Source: Tupaia tana (taxonomy: Eukaryota > Chordata > Mammalia > Scandentia > Tupaiidae). Taken from it: a stretch of 64,000 bases of DNA. Below the pieces are notes generated by a model that searched no databases, was not told where the DNA came from, and saw only the letters and a program-made list of their open reading frames with translations. Numbering within the stretch: the first letter of the stretch is position 1; the number at the start of each line of letters is the position of its first letter. The stretch spans positions 40,515,112 through 40,579,111 of the forward strand of contig JAKSZU010000020.1 in the NCBI GenBank assembly GCA_026018925.1. The letters run 5' to 3'. Positions 46,586 through 56,065 of this stretch are shown in pieces. The translations under genes were made by a program, and so were the position numbers.

Positions 46586-47399
46586 AGAAATAAACATTTA
46601 CTATTTGATTCAACAATCCCATATCTGAGCATAAATCCCAAAGAAATGAAAGCAGAAACTCAAAAAACATTTGTAAACACTATTCATAGCAGCGTTATTC
46701 ACAACAGTCAAAAGGCAGAAGCAACCCAAGGTTCCATCACAGAATAAACGGGTGAGCACGATGTTGTGTAGACATACAACAGAATGTTACTCTGTCTTAG
46801 GACGGGGAAAATGCTGATGTGAACTACGACATGGATAAACCTCACAGGCATTACGGTAGTGAAATAAGCCAGACGAGGAGGACAGAGACTGTATGACCCC
46901 ATGTAATGAAGTACTTGGACTATGGACTAGCCAGATTCACAGAATGGTGGCTGCCAGGAACCGGGGAGGGCGGAGAGGGGGCAGGATTGGGGGGCACTGC
47001 TCAGGGCGCTTTCAGAGAGGAATCCTGGAAAAGCTGTGCGTTTGGACGTGGTGAAGGCGGCACACCAGTGTGACTTAGAGCCAGAACTGTACGTTTCAAA
47101 TGTTCAAATGGTGAAGTGTATGCTATAAATACTTCATGACAGCATCTTTTAATGGCTACAAAACTTTTTTTTTTTATGGCTAAAAACCTTTTTTAATGGA
47201 TAGAACACCAAATACCTTTATGAAATGTGGAGCGGCTAAGCCTCGTGTGTTGCTGGCAGGCAGGTACAGTACTACACCACTTTGGAAAGAGGTCTAACAA
47301 CTTCTTATAAAGCTATCTTAGGGCCCAGCCATGCCACTCTTTGGTATTATTCAAGGGAAATGAAGACAATTGGGCACAGAAAGACTTGCGGAGGCGTGA

Positions 47400-47660
47400 C
47401 CACGTGTGAGGCCAGGCGTTGGTGCAGTGGGTACAACTGCACACGTGGGCGAGTCCCAGACCACGCGTGAGGCCAGGTGTTGGTGCAGTAGGAATACAAC
47501 TGCACGCATGGGCGAGTCCCAGGCTCCTGTGGGGCCCATGACCCAGGCTGGCTGAGAATGGGGTGGATCATGGCGTAAAGACTCTCTTGGGGGTGCCTGT
47601 CTGTCCCTCTCCCTCTCTGCCGCGCCCCCTCTCTTTTGGAAGAAACAAACATTAAAAAAA
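47400..47660 (+). mobile_element. SINE type D with duplicated head
   Basis: Head motif GTGAGGCCAGGYGTTGGTGC occurs twice about 60 bp apart (47405 and 47466 areas), each followed by ACAACTGCAC and GGGCGAGTCCCAG. A single body and tail follow. Confidence 0.72.
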
Positions 47661-48042
47661 AAACAAAAAAAGGAGTGGTCATAGTAGCTTTATTCATAAC
47701 AGCCAAAAATGAGAGACAGCCCAAGTGGAGCTGCTGCAATAGGAAGACGGATGAACAAGCCCTGGTCCAGCCTGTCAGTCACCACTACTTAGCGATCCAC
47801 CGAACAGACTACTGCGGTAAGCAATAGCAGGGATAAATCTCAAAAGCATTACGCTAAGTCAAAGATTACACAAGAGTACCTACTGGACGGTGCAAATAAT
47901 CGGAAGAGTGCTTTTCCCTGGGGAGTAGAGGGATGGGAGTGGGAAAGTGCGTGAGGAAAACTGCCAGGGGAAGGTAGCGATCTCTATCTTGTTAGGGACT
48001 TGACTTACACCGGGACATGCACCGTCAAAAACTCAACCTACG

Positions 48043-48296
48043 GCCTAGCCATAGTGGCACTAAATTGCAGGGCTGGAAGCCATATGGCTGGGCACGGGTT
48101 GAGGTCCCTGGGAAGGTGTGAAAACAAGCGGGGTGTACATGCATGAGCCCACAGTTCTAACAAGCTACAGGGCTGGGGTGGCAGATCACACGGTGCCAAG
48201 ACCCTCTTGGGGGTTCTGTGCTATTACTTTCTGTCCGTCTTCCCAGCATGCTCATGCCCACGCTCTCCGTCGTGAATTACAGTAAAATTAAAACGT
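48043..48296 (+). mobile_element. SINE type D
   Basis: GGCCTAGCCATAGTGGCACT, GCAGGGCTGGAAGCCATATG, then CCAAGACCCTCTTGGGGGTT; placed inside the LINE-1 3' UTR. Confidence 0.8.
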
Positions 48297-48519
48297 CATC
48301 AAATGGTATACTTATAACTTATATTTTTTGTTATATGTAAATTTTACCTTAAAAAAAAGTAGCACAAATAATACTAAGCTCTTGTCAAAGATATGAGTAA
48401 TAAAAATATTCAGAAATAAAATATACTGTTGTTTGTAAGTTACTTTGAAATATAAAGATTAAGAGGAACTGATGAACAGACAGGACAGACAGAACTATGA
48501 CACAAACGTAATATGTTAC

Positions 48520-48609
48520 CTCTAGCATTATTAAGAAGGCACCGTGAATATCTCCTTTCTTTTCTAACAGATACGCAGTGACTTCATGAAGCTGATACTT
48601 CTGAGTAAT
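48520..48609 (-). CDS. VPS8: VPS8 exon (window exon 2), solenoid region
   Basis: 90 nt, exactly 30 codons, phase 0 at both ends: ITQKYQLHEVTAYLLEKKGD and then IHGAFLIMLE. The acceptor is TTTCTTTCTAG and the donor GTAACA. The sequence carries on the helical-repeat pattern of the previous exon; the LLEKKGDIHGAF motif is typical of the loop between helices in CHCR-type repeats. Because the length is a multiple of three, skipping it would keep the frame. No substitution here suggests loss of function. Confidence 0.95.
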
Positions 48610-49100
48610 CTAGAAAGAAACATTTGTATTTATAAACCTTGTTTGTGAAGTGGAAGGATCCCATAGAGGGTGAAAAAAAAAAGATAGTAAGTAATGAATT
48701 TATATCTTAGTACTAGGCTACTTTACAGTATAATATGTAAGTATTTGACATTGTAGTCCTCTTTGGCAGTTCTAATTGAATCAAATGCATTCACTTTTTT
48801 TTTTTTTTTTTTTTTTACTTATTTATTTAAAAAGTTGTTCCATACTTGAACTGGAGAAAGGAAGCATAAATATATCAACAGTAATGCTATAAGCTAGAAA
48901 TTGAATACATGTAATTATAAACAAAACATTTATAACAAAATTACAACAAAAGTACTACATATCAACTAGTGTGATCTTTGTAAGCTAATAGACTAGGAAT
49001 TTCTAATTAGCAAAAAAGGGATACTAATTAAACTAAGACTATGTAAAACAAAGTGAAGAAATGGCAGAAAACAAATAATAAACAGTAAAAAGGTTCTTTA
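48610..49100. other. Unassigned AT-rich VPS8 intron sequence
   Basis: Includes a 22-base T run at 48796-48817; no family recognised. Confidence 0.45.
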
Positions 49101-49104
49101 TTTT

Positions 49105-49253
49105 AAGAATTATTTTTTATTTAATTTTATTTATTCATTCATTTATTTCAATTTGACCAGAGAGAGAGAAAGCCACCAGGTCTGGGACTCAACTGTGGTC
49201 AGCTATGTGGGAGTGTCCAGCGCCTCAACCACTACACTACTTGCTGGTCCCCA
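49105..49253 (-). mobile_element. SINE type B-short
   Basis: TTTGACCAGAGAGAGAGAAA through CTACTTGCTGGTCCCC on plus; short TSD AAAAGGTT. Confidence 0.88.
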
Positions 49254-49288
49254 AAAGGTTTAACAAATTCCAATGTAACCTCTTTCTT

Positions 49289-49587
49289 TCTTTCTTTTTC
49301 CGTTTTGTTTTTTACTTAGAGAGAAATTTTTGCTATAGGGCACGTGTGCTCACCAGAGAGACAGAGAGAGACAGAGCAACAGAAAGCGAGAATCGTCCCA
49401 CAGGGGAGGTAGGAGTGGTTGGCAATGCTGCAGTCCCTTCTTCTCCATTCTCCTCTGAGGATTTTGGGCATGCACGTGCACACACATGGGCCTGGTGTGA
49501 GTTTAAGCCACCAGGTCTGGCACTCAAACAGCAGTCGTCTACGAGGGAGTTCGGTGATATAACCATTATGCCTTCTGCTGGCCCCAA
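49289..49587 (-). mobile_element. SINE type A/B-long
   Basis: TSD GTAACCTCTTTC versus GTAGCCTCTTTC; head side on plus is CCTTCTGCTGGCCCC. Confidence 0.88.
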
Positions 49588-49639
49588 AGTAGCCTCTTTC
49601 AAAATAGAGAAATATTTTTTCTTTTTTTTTTTTAAACAT

Positions 49640-49805
49640 TTTAAAAAGTTATTTTACTTTATTTTTAATTTTGATCAGAGAGGGACAGAGTGAGGAAGAG
49701 AGAGAGAGGGAAAGTGAGAAAGCAAGCTGCCAGGTCCAGGACTTGAACCATGGTCAACCATGTGGGAGTCCAGCAGCCTCAACCACCATGTCACCTGCCA
49801 GTCCT
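49640..49805 (-). mobile_element. SINE type B-short
   Basis: GCAAGCTGCCAGGTCCAGGA to CACCTGCCAGTCC on plus; TSD GAGAAATA. Confidence 0.88.
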
Positions 49806-49945
49806 GAGAAATACTTTCTTTAAAGTAAGAAAAAACAGAGGCACAAATAATAAATCAACAGGTTAACAAAACAAAGGAGAAAAACACCTCCGTAAAGGCC
49901 AAACACGATGGACTACTACTCAGCAATGACAACAGCACGATGTGG

Positions 49946-50195
49946 GACCAGCAGCTGGCACAATGGTTACGTCGCTGGACTCCCACGTAGTTGACCACTG
50001 CTTGAGTACCGGGCCTGGTGGCTTAAAACTCACGCCGGGTGTGTGAATGTGCGGGCCCAAAATCCCGAGAGGAGAATGGAGAAGGGACTGTGGCACGGCC
50101 ATCTCCCAGGAGGGTGATTTGTCACTTTCTGTCTCTGTCTCTCTGTCTCTCCAACAAGCACATGCACCCTATAGCAAAAATCTCTAAAAAATAAA
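49946..50195 (+). mobile_element. SINE type A
   Basis: GGGACCAGCAGCTGGCACAA head; tail CCCTATAGCAAAAATCTCTA. Confidence 0.92.
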
Positions 50196-50460
50196 AGGAG
50201 GATTCTATCACTGGATACAACGTGAACAAACCTAGAAGATTCCATGCGAAGTACAGTAAAGCAGACTATGAAAGAGAAACCCTGTATGTTCTCACTCAGA
50301 ATGTACCAACTCTACTCTGCGGCAGGACGGAAAGACCGTAAGACACAGAAGTAGGAGAACTGCAGACTAGAAGCTGCACGGGAGGGGCCGAGTGGGGCTA
50401 AGGGTCAGAACATTTCACAGACACAGGAATGTGTGTAGACAGGGTAAATGGGTTGTAGAG

Positions 50461-50695
50461 GGGCCAGCAGATGGTGTAGTGGTCACGTCGCCGGACTCCG
50501 ACATGGTTGACCATGGTTCCAGTTCTGGACCTGTGGCTTGAAACACGCTGGGCACATGTGTGTGAGTGCTCAAGGTCCTCGGAGGAGAAGGGATTGCATC
50601 ATGGCCAGCCCCTGGCAGGTGATTTCTCACTTTCCCTTTACTGTCTCTGTCTCTCTCTCTGGAGAGTGCTCATACCCTAAGGCAAAAACCTCTTT
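50461..50695 (+). mobile_element. SINE type B-long
   Basis: GGGGCCAGCAGATGGTGTAG head; TSD GGTTGTAGA / GCTTGTAGA. Confidence 0.9.
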
Positions 50696-50849
50696 AAAAA
50701 GGCTTGTAGAATGACATACCACAACAGAGTGAATAAATAGATGCTACCAATTTATATATTTATTTTATAAAAGCCCCAAAAACTAGTAGGACAAAAATTA
50801 ATGGTGTACATAATGTGGTTTTATTTGTCAAAAACAATAAATATGGCAA

Positions 50850-51094
50850 TTTTTTTTTTTTAGAGAGAGATATTTTTGCTATGGGGCATGTGCATTGGCT
50901 GCAGAGACAGTCAGAAAGCGAGAAATCCTCTCTGGATGGTCATGCTGGAATCTCTTCTCCATTTTCCTCCTGGGATCTTGGACATGCACACACACATGCC
51001 CAGCGTGAGTTTCAAGTCACGGGTCCGGAACTCAAACTATGGTCAGCCATGTAGGAGTCCAGCCATGTAATGATCATGCCATCTGCTGGTCCCA
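50850..51094 (-). mobile_element. SINE type A, older copy
   Basis: Head side on plus CCATCTGCTGGTCCC; flanking AATATGGCAATT / AATATGGTAAT as TSD. Confidence 0.88.
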
Positions 51095-51219
51095 ATATGG
51101 TAATATTCTTGAGTTGATTATCATCTATTTTTGCACTGCATCTATTCTTTGCAAATCTATATTGTACTCCATAAAGATGTACATGATTACGTGTAAATAA
51201 AAAATGATTGAAAATAAAT

Positions 51220-51335
51220 TTGGTTGACCACGGTTTGAGTCCTGGACCTGGTGGCTTGAAAATCATGCCAGGCCCATATGCATGTGTGCCCAAGATACCA
51301 ACAAGAGAATGAAGGAAAAGTGATCGCAGCACAGA
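51220..51335 (+). mobile_element. SINE type B-long, truncated at both ends
   Basis: Starts at TTTGGTTGACCACGGTTTGA (inside the tRNA part) and stops after GAAGGAAAAGTGATCGCAGC. Confidence 0.75.
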
Positions 51336-51375
51336 AAATTAGAAAATATTAGTGTTATTATTATTACTGTTATTA

Positions 51376-51790
51376 CTGAAGGTTGGCCATGTAGAACAGT
51401 AGTATATTGTGTATAGGAAGTTGGATCCCTGGGGCTGGGAGGTGGTGTGGTGGTTAAGGGCACCGGACTCCCACATGGCTGACTGTAGTTTGAGTCTCAG
51501 ACCTGGCAGCTTGGTTTCTCACTTTCTCTCTGTCCCTCTCTGGTCAATTAAAATAAACAAATAAATAAAAGTTAAATAAAATAATTCTTGAAATAAAAAA
51601 GAAAGTTTGATTCCACATGCCTGACCATGGTTCAAGTCCTGGTCCCTGTGGCTTGAGAAACATGCGCGTGTATGTCCAAAATCCTGATGGGATGGAAAAA
51701 TGGAGGAAAAAGGATTGTAACTGACCACACCCTATTCAGGACTGCTCTTTCTCTCTGGTGTGCACATGCACCCTCTGGAAGATATACACA
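51376..51790 (+). mobile_element. SINE type B-long split by a B-short SINE
   Basis: Degenerate head at 51376-51430 (GAACAGTAGTATATTGTGTA, AGTTGGATCC). After the insert it resumes at TTTGATTCCACATGCCTGAC and ends TGCACATGCACCCTCTGG. Confidence 0.65.
51433..51603 (+). mobile_element. SINE type B-short nested
   Basis: GGGGCTGGGAGGTGGTGTGG head, TCTGGTCAATTAAAATAAAC end; TSD AAGTTGGATCC / AAGTTTGATTC marks insertion into the older SINE. Confidence 0.85.
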
Positions 51791-51831
51791 CATAAATATC
51801 CACGTATGATATATGCAGGATTTCTCTCTCT

Positions 51832-51927
51832 GTACATATACATATATATTGTATGCATGTATCTGTACATATATAGATATGTAGTCTATGTGTGTGTATG
51901 TGTGTGTGTGCATATATATATATATAT
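51832..51927. repeat. TA/CATA-rich simple repeat
   Basis: Alternating purine-pyrimidine tract of ATATAC, GTGT and ATAT units. Confidence 0.8.
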
Positions 51928-51966
51928 ATGCATAAAAAATATGGCATGACTCTTCTGACAACCCAA
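51928..51966. mobile_element. Half of a family 1 MITE
   Basis: Right arm only: GCATAAAAAATATGGCATGA then CTCTTCTGACAACCCAA. The left arm is replaced by simple repeat. Confidence 0.6.
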
Positions 51967-51970
51967 CACA

Positions 51971-52012
<42 letters not shown>

Positions 52013-52024
52013 ACACACACACAC
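51967..52024. repeat. (CA)n microsatellite
   Basis: About 25 CA units with one interruption. Confidence 0.95.
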
Positions 52025-52145
52025 CTTTTCTGCCAGTCAGCATGTGGTTTCCAGCTCTGCAGTAGGTATGCGACTGGCTGCACCATAGAGGCTGGCTCAG
52101 AAAACACCTGTCATGAAGGAAAAAATCTAGAAAATATATGAACTA

Positions 52146-52167
52146 AAAAAAAAAAAAAAAAAAAAAA
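52146..52167. repeat. Poly(A) run
   Basis: Long uninterrupted A run; no SINE recognised before it. Confidence 0.8.
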
Positions 52168-52254
52168 TCCACCCTGTTTGTTAGTGCAGGACAATGTACA
52201 AAAATTAGGAAGAGTCTAATATAGCACCAGACAGCAATATAAATTTTTCATTTC

Positions 52255-52515
52255 ATGGACTTAGCAGATGGCGTAATGGTTATGTTGCTGGAGTCCCATG
52301 TAGTTGACTGTAGTTCGAGTCCTAGACACGGGGGCTTAAAACTCATGTTGGGAGCATGTCCGTGCATGCCCAAAATCCCAAGAGAAGAATGGAGGAGAAG
52401 GGATTGAAGAATGGCCAGCTCCCCTAGGGGGGTGATTTCTCACTTTCTGTCTCTCTGGTGAGTCTATGTGCCCTGTAACAAAAATCTCTCTTAAAAAAAT
52501 AAAAAAAAAAAAGTC
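52255..52515 (+). mobile_element. SINE type A, older copy
   Basis: GGACTTAGCAGATGGCGTAA head; TSD TCATTTCA both sides. Confidence 0.88.
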
Positions 52516-52540
52516 ATTTCAAAAACTTCCTTGCATACAG

Positions 52541-52722
52541 GGCCAGCAGGTGGCATGGTAGCTGAAGTGCTGGATTCCCACATGGCCGACTGTAGTTTGA
52601 GTCTCAGACCTAGAGACTGGCTTTCTCACCTTCTCTCTCTCTGGTGAGTGCATGTGCTCTATACCAAATTAAAAAAAAATAATAATAATGATAAAATTAA
52701 ATGAACAATTCTTTAAAATAAA
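52541..52722 (+). mobile_element. SINE type B-short
   Basis: GGGCCAGCAGGTGGCATGGT head; TSD ACTTCCTTGCAT both sides. Confidence 0.92.
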
Positions 52723-52783
52723 ACACTTCCTTGCATGTTTACAAGAATATAAGGTATGAATAATTTTTAAAAATATATGTAAG

Positions 52784-53062
52784 GGGGACCAGCAGTTAGC
52801 GTAATGGCTATGTCGCTGGACTCCCATGTAGTCGACCGCGGTTCGCGTCCCGGACCCGGTGGCTTAAAACTCACGCCGGGCGGGTGTGCGTGCGTGCCCA
52901 AGATCCCGAGAGGAGAATGGAGGAGAAGGGATTGCAGCGTGACCATCCCCTCTGGGGGGGTGATTTCTCGCTTTCTGTCTCTATGTCTCTCTCTGTCTGT
53001 CTGGCGAGCGCACGCACCCTATAGTAAAAATCTCTCAAAAAAAAAAAAAAAAAAAAGAAAAC
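52784..53062 (+). mobile_element. SINE type A, young-looking
   Basis: CpG-rich; B box GGTTCGCGTCCCGG; TSD TATATGTAAG at 52774-52783 and 53063-53072. Confidence 0.95.
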
Positions 53063-53072
53063 TATATGTAAG

Positions 53073-53200
53073 GAGGGTCAACAGGCCACATGTTAGTTAA
53101 GGTGCTGGACTCCCACATAGTGACCCACAGTTCGAGTCCCAGACCCGGTAGCTTCCTTTCTCTGTGTCTCTTTCTGGTCAAATTGAAGAAGAAGAATAAG
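53073..53200 (+). mobile_element. SINE type B-short
   Basis: GGGTCAACAGGCCACATGTT head, CAGTTCGAGTCCCAG B box, GTCAAATTGAAGAAGAAG end leading into microsatellite. Confidence 0.85.
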
Positions 53201-53202
53201 AA

Positions 53203-53236
53203 ATACATACATACATACATGTTTACATATATACAT

Positions 53237-53271
<35 letters not shown>

Positions 53272-53285
53272 CACACGCATATACA
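53203..53285. repeat. (CATA)n, (CA)n and (TA)n compound microsatellite
   Basis: Forms the extended tail of the B-short SINE: CATA units, then about 14 AC units, then ATAT. Confidence 0.9.
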
Positions 53286-53447
53286 CTATACACACAAGAA
53301 CCTTTATATACAGTTTCGAACCCTACCAAGGAGCATAAAAGGCATTTTAGAAAGGCAAACGTATTTCTGAATGTGAAGAATACCATACAGATGTCAATAC
53401 TTCCTAAATAAACCTAAAAATCCAGCATATTTTAAAAACGCCGGATT

Positions 53448-53678
53448 GCGTATGTGCTCACCAGGCAGAGCGTGCCTGTGGGATGCACCCCCAGCGGGGC
53501 ACGCTCGTGTGGTCGGCATCTGCCCTCCATCTCTCTTTCTCATCAGGATGCGGGAATACCTGCACACAGGGTGAAATGGTTTTCAAGCTGCCAGGGCTGG
53601 GACTTGAACCATGGTTGGCCCTGTGGAATCTGGCTACCAATGCATAGTTCTTAACCACTGTGCTACAGAGCTACTCAA
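53448..53678 (-). mobile_element. SINE type B-long, divergent
   Basis: GCCAGGGCTGGGACTTGAAC on plus; TSD AATCCAGCATATTTTAAAA / AATTCAGCATATTTTAAAA, 19 bp with one mismatch. Confidence 0.87.
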
Positions 53679-53739
53679 ATTCAGCATATTTTAAAATAAA
53701 AACTCCAGAGGGTTGTGTTTGTTGGTTGTTTTCAAAAAC

Positions 53740-54775
53740 CCTAGGAATGTGATCCCTTAATTGATACAGAATAGTAAGAAGTCCAAAGTAGCCGAAGCGT
53801 TTTAAAGAAAAAAGAATGAGCCTTATTGTAAAGCCATATGAACTAATGTGGGTGGGATGGGTGTAGGAAGAGACAAGTCACCAAATAACGGAACCCACAC
53901 AAAGACCTACACATATTTGGGAGTTTGTAACATGGCAGTGATGCATAATTTCAGTGAGGAAAGGGTAGCAAAATGCCACATGGGCTATTAGCCATCATGT
54001 GGGGGGAAAAAAGAACATAAATCCTTCTCTTGATCAGCCTACAAAAAATAAATTCCAGATGGATTAAAAGCCTAAATTTAAGAAGCTAAACTATAAAGCT
54101 TACATAACAGAATATCCTTTATGCAATCAAAATAGGAAAGGAAATAAGACATGCTCACATGCAAACTTTCACCTTAAAGGAAAAGATCATACATTAAAAC
54201 AGATGTACTGAAAACCAGTTAAAAGGCATCCCACAATGGATTAGAAGAAGGTATCTCCAACAAATAAAGTCGATAATGGATTAGAGATCCAGAAATTAGA
54301 AGCAACTTCTAAAAGTAAGAAAAGGGTAGAAACTCAACAAAGGACAGATGATAGAAATAGGTAATTCGGAGGGAACCAGCAGTTAGCATAATGGCTATGT
54401 TGCTGGACTCCCACGTAGTTGACCACGGTTCGCGACCCGGACCCGGTGGCTTAAAGCTCACGCCGGGGGCGTGTGCGTGCATGCCCAAGATCCCGAGAGG
54501 AGAATGGAGGAGAAGGGATTGCGGCGTGGCCACCCCCCCTGGGGGGTGATTTCTTGCTTTCTGTCTCTTTGTCTCTGTCTGTCTGGTGAGTGCACGCGCC
54601 CTATAGCAAAAACCTCTCCAAAAAACAAACAAACAAACAAAAAAGACAAGGAAAATAAAGAGCCCAAATGGCAAAATGTTAACTACTACACAATTGGGTT
54701 AGTGGGTATATATGTATTTGATACTCTGCACTTTCCTACACATTTGAAATATTTCATAATTAAGCATTTCTAAAA
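53740..54775 (+). pseudogene. LINE-1 ORF2 C-terminal remnant, split by a SINE
   Basis: AAAAATAAATTCCAGATGGA, then TTAAAAGCCTAAATTTAAGA, then AAAGGAAAAGATCATACATT: the ORF2 C-terminal part in sense, with disabling changes. Confidence 0.75.
54370..54645 (+). mobile_element. SINE type A, young-looking
   Basis: GGGAACCAGCAGTTAGCATA head, CCCCCCTGGGGGG core, CAAACAAACAAACAAA tail. Confidence 0.93.
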
Positions 54776-55356
54776 GTATGTGGACCGTTCAGGAAGTGGA
54801 TAGAGAAAATTCAGATTATTGTTTCAATAATAATAACAAAGGAAAAGAGGAATAATGGTAAAAATAAATTTTAATGGGTGAACACACGAGCCTCTTACAG
54901 ACTTTAATACGCGCATGTGTACACACACACACATTTCCGTTTGGAAGCACGAGAAGTCCGGGAGGAGACTCAGGCGCTAAGTGCCATGGCTGCGGGACCG
55001 CAATGTAAGCCTGTTACGTATTATGGCACAAAAGGAGTATCTAGTCATCAGTGTCTGCAAACAAGAATTGGGTCTTTTCTTTCAGCATTTTCACTGTGCT
55101 GCTTTTTTGGGGGCTTATCGTGTTGGCTAGAGTTCCATAAAGCATGGTATAAAAACAGTGGCAGGCATGCGTCGGTTCTGGCTTTGGAGGATAAACCGGC
55201 CTCGGAGTCAGCCTGTCTGCACTCCTCTCAGAAAGCAGCACTTGGCAGCTGTACACTCAGCACAGTGACTTCACATGGGACTCCCTTTGCTCGTCCGCCA
55301 AACGGGACACGTGCAGGGCGAGTCTGCGCGCGCCTTTTCTACACTGTGGGTCTCAC
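54776..55356. other. Unassigned VPS8 intron sequence
   Basis: The plus open frame at 54917-55360 runs antisense into the VPS8 splice donor and has no domain of its own. Confidence 0.45.
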
Positions 55357-55504
55357 CTGAATGGTTTCCTCCAGGCGGTAGCACTCGAGGACTTGCAGCG
55401 TCTCTATAACATGGTTGGGGTTAAACTGACACAGCAGCTCAATGAACTGCTCGGTAATGCAGGGGGAGATCTGCAGCAGTTCTTGATTTGCGTGAATCCC
55501 TTCC
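55357..55504 (-). CDS. VPS8: VPS8 exon (window exon 1), solenoid region
   Basis: 148 nt: one base completing a split codon, then 49 codons beginning EGIHANQELLQISPC and ending ECYRLEETIQ. The minus strand shows an acceptor after TTTTATGCTTTCAG and a GTGAGA donor. The residues (LQISPCITEQFIELLCQF, then ETLQVLECYRLEE) are the helical repeats of the VPS8 C-terminal half, of the clathrin-heavy-chain-repeat type that builds HOPS/CORVET scaffolds. The next exon continues in phase 0. The exon upstream of it was not found in 55505-64000, so that intron is longer than 8.4 kb or the exon was missed. Confidence 0.95.
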
Positions 55505-55780
55505 CTGAAAGCATAAAAGGTAAGAGCACAAACTGTAGATTAAGTAATCACATTCATAATTAAAGGCTACAAATAAAAAGTATACTAAGTTAGCTCTGGT
55601 CGGGTACAGATGTGCACTGAGATGGCTCAGTATTAAGCGATGCAGGCGACCTGCTTACACACGAAATCAGAGGCATTCTAAAGCAACCGTTCTCAGTGTG
55701 TGGAATGAGGCTCTTCCAAAGCACACCCAAAGGCACTTTTCTCTAAAAGAAGCAGGACAAAGTCTAAACAATCAGATCCA

Positions 55781-55885
55781 GGGGCCAGCAGGTGTGGTGG
55801 TTAGGGTGCTGCATTCCCACATGGCCAACAGGTTGGAGTCACCCACCCAGTGGCTTGAGAAGTCACGATAAATAGATGAATAACC
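55781..55885 (+). mobile_element. SINE type B-short, shortened
   Basis: GGGGCCAGCAGGTGTGGTGG head and CAGTGGCTTGAGAAGTCA; the CT-rich part is missing. Confidence 0.75.
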
Positions 55886-55986
55886 CCTTTTAGGAATGAG
55901 GTCCCTGCGGAACTATACGTAGCGACCGGTTCCCAGTCCCAACGGCTGCCGGCTGCCCTTCCTCACGGCGCTGATCACAGCCACTG

Positions 55987-56065
55987 CACTGCGTCATCCG
56001 AAAAGTCCTGACGCACTTTTGCACAGAAACAGAAAAACACATCATGACTTTTCGGACGACCAATA
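55987..56065. mobile_element. Palindromic MITE, mariner-like (family 1)
   Basis: CACTGCGTCATCCGAAAAGT left arm; TGACTTTTCGGACGACCAAT right arm. Best-preserved inverted terminal sequence in the window. Confidence 0.78.

Larger units (their letters stand above)
45936..47150 (+). pseudogene. LINE-1 ORF2 end and 3' UTR, split by two SINEs
   Basis: CACACCCATCAGAATGGCTA, CACTGCTGGTGGGAATGTAA, then after the inserts CAACAGTCAAAAGGCAGAAG and GATGTGAACTACGACATGGA: ORF2 C-terminal and 3' UTR order. Confidence 0.87.
47185..48365 (+). pseudogene. LINE-1 3' portion, split by two type D SINEs
   Basis: CTTTGGTATTATTCAAGGGA, then TTTATTCATAACAGCCAAAA, then CTCAAAAGCATTACGCTAAG, and the 3' UTR end TGGTATACTTATAACTTATA. 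Confidence 0.83.
49875..50760 (+). pseudogene. LINE-1 3' fragments, split by two SINEs
   Basis: GATGGACTACTACTCAGCAA, then GAAACCCTGTATGTTCTCAC, then TGGGTTGTAGAG: degraded ORF2 end/3' UTR. Confidence 0.65.
13229..55504 (-). other. VPS8: VPS8 gene, 3' portion (nine exons seen)
   Basis: Nine minus-strand exons splice into 967 nt: one leading base of a split codon, then 322 codons with no stop or frameshift. Every acceptor is AG and every donor GT, and phases match at each junction. The product is recognised as the C-terminal part of VPS8, a subunit of the CORVET complex (with VPS11, VPS16, VPS18, VPS33A and TGFBRAP1), which tethers early endosomes downstream of Rab5. The part seen holds alpha-solenoid/CHCR-like sequence followed by a RING-H2 domain. 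The promoter, 5' exons and stop codon are outside what I can see. Introns are about 0.8 to 12 kb and filled with repeats. Confidence 0.95.

Noticed and set aside
49205..49693. 162-codon plus open frame.
   Set aside because: It runs through three SINEs in antisense; no domain.
52784..53062. Horse ERE, armadillo DAS, bat VES or AfroSINE origin for the abundant SINEs.
   Set aside because: The heads and bodies do not follow those families as I know them; in particular the long CCCCCC/GGGGGG body and TATAGCAAAAA end are different.
54917..55360. 147-codon plus open frame next to the VPS8 exon at 55357.
   Set aside because: It ends in the antisense of the VPS8 splice donor, has no domain and no supporting context.
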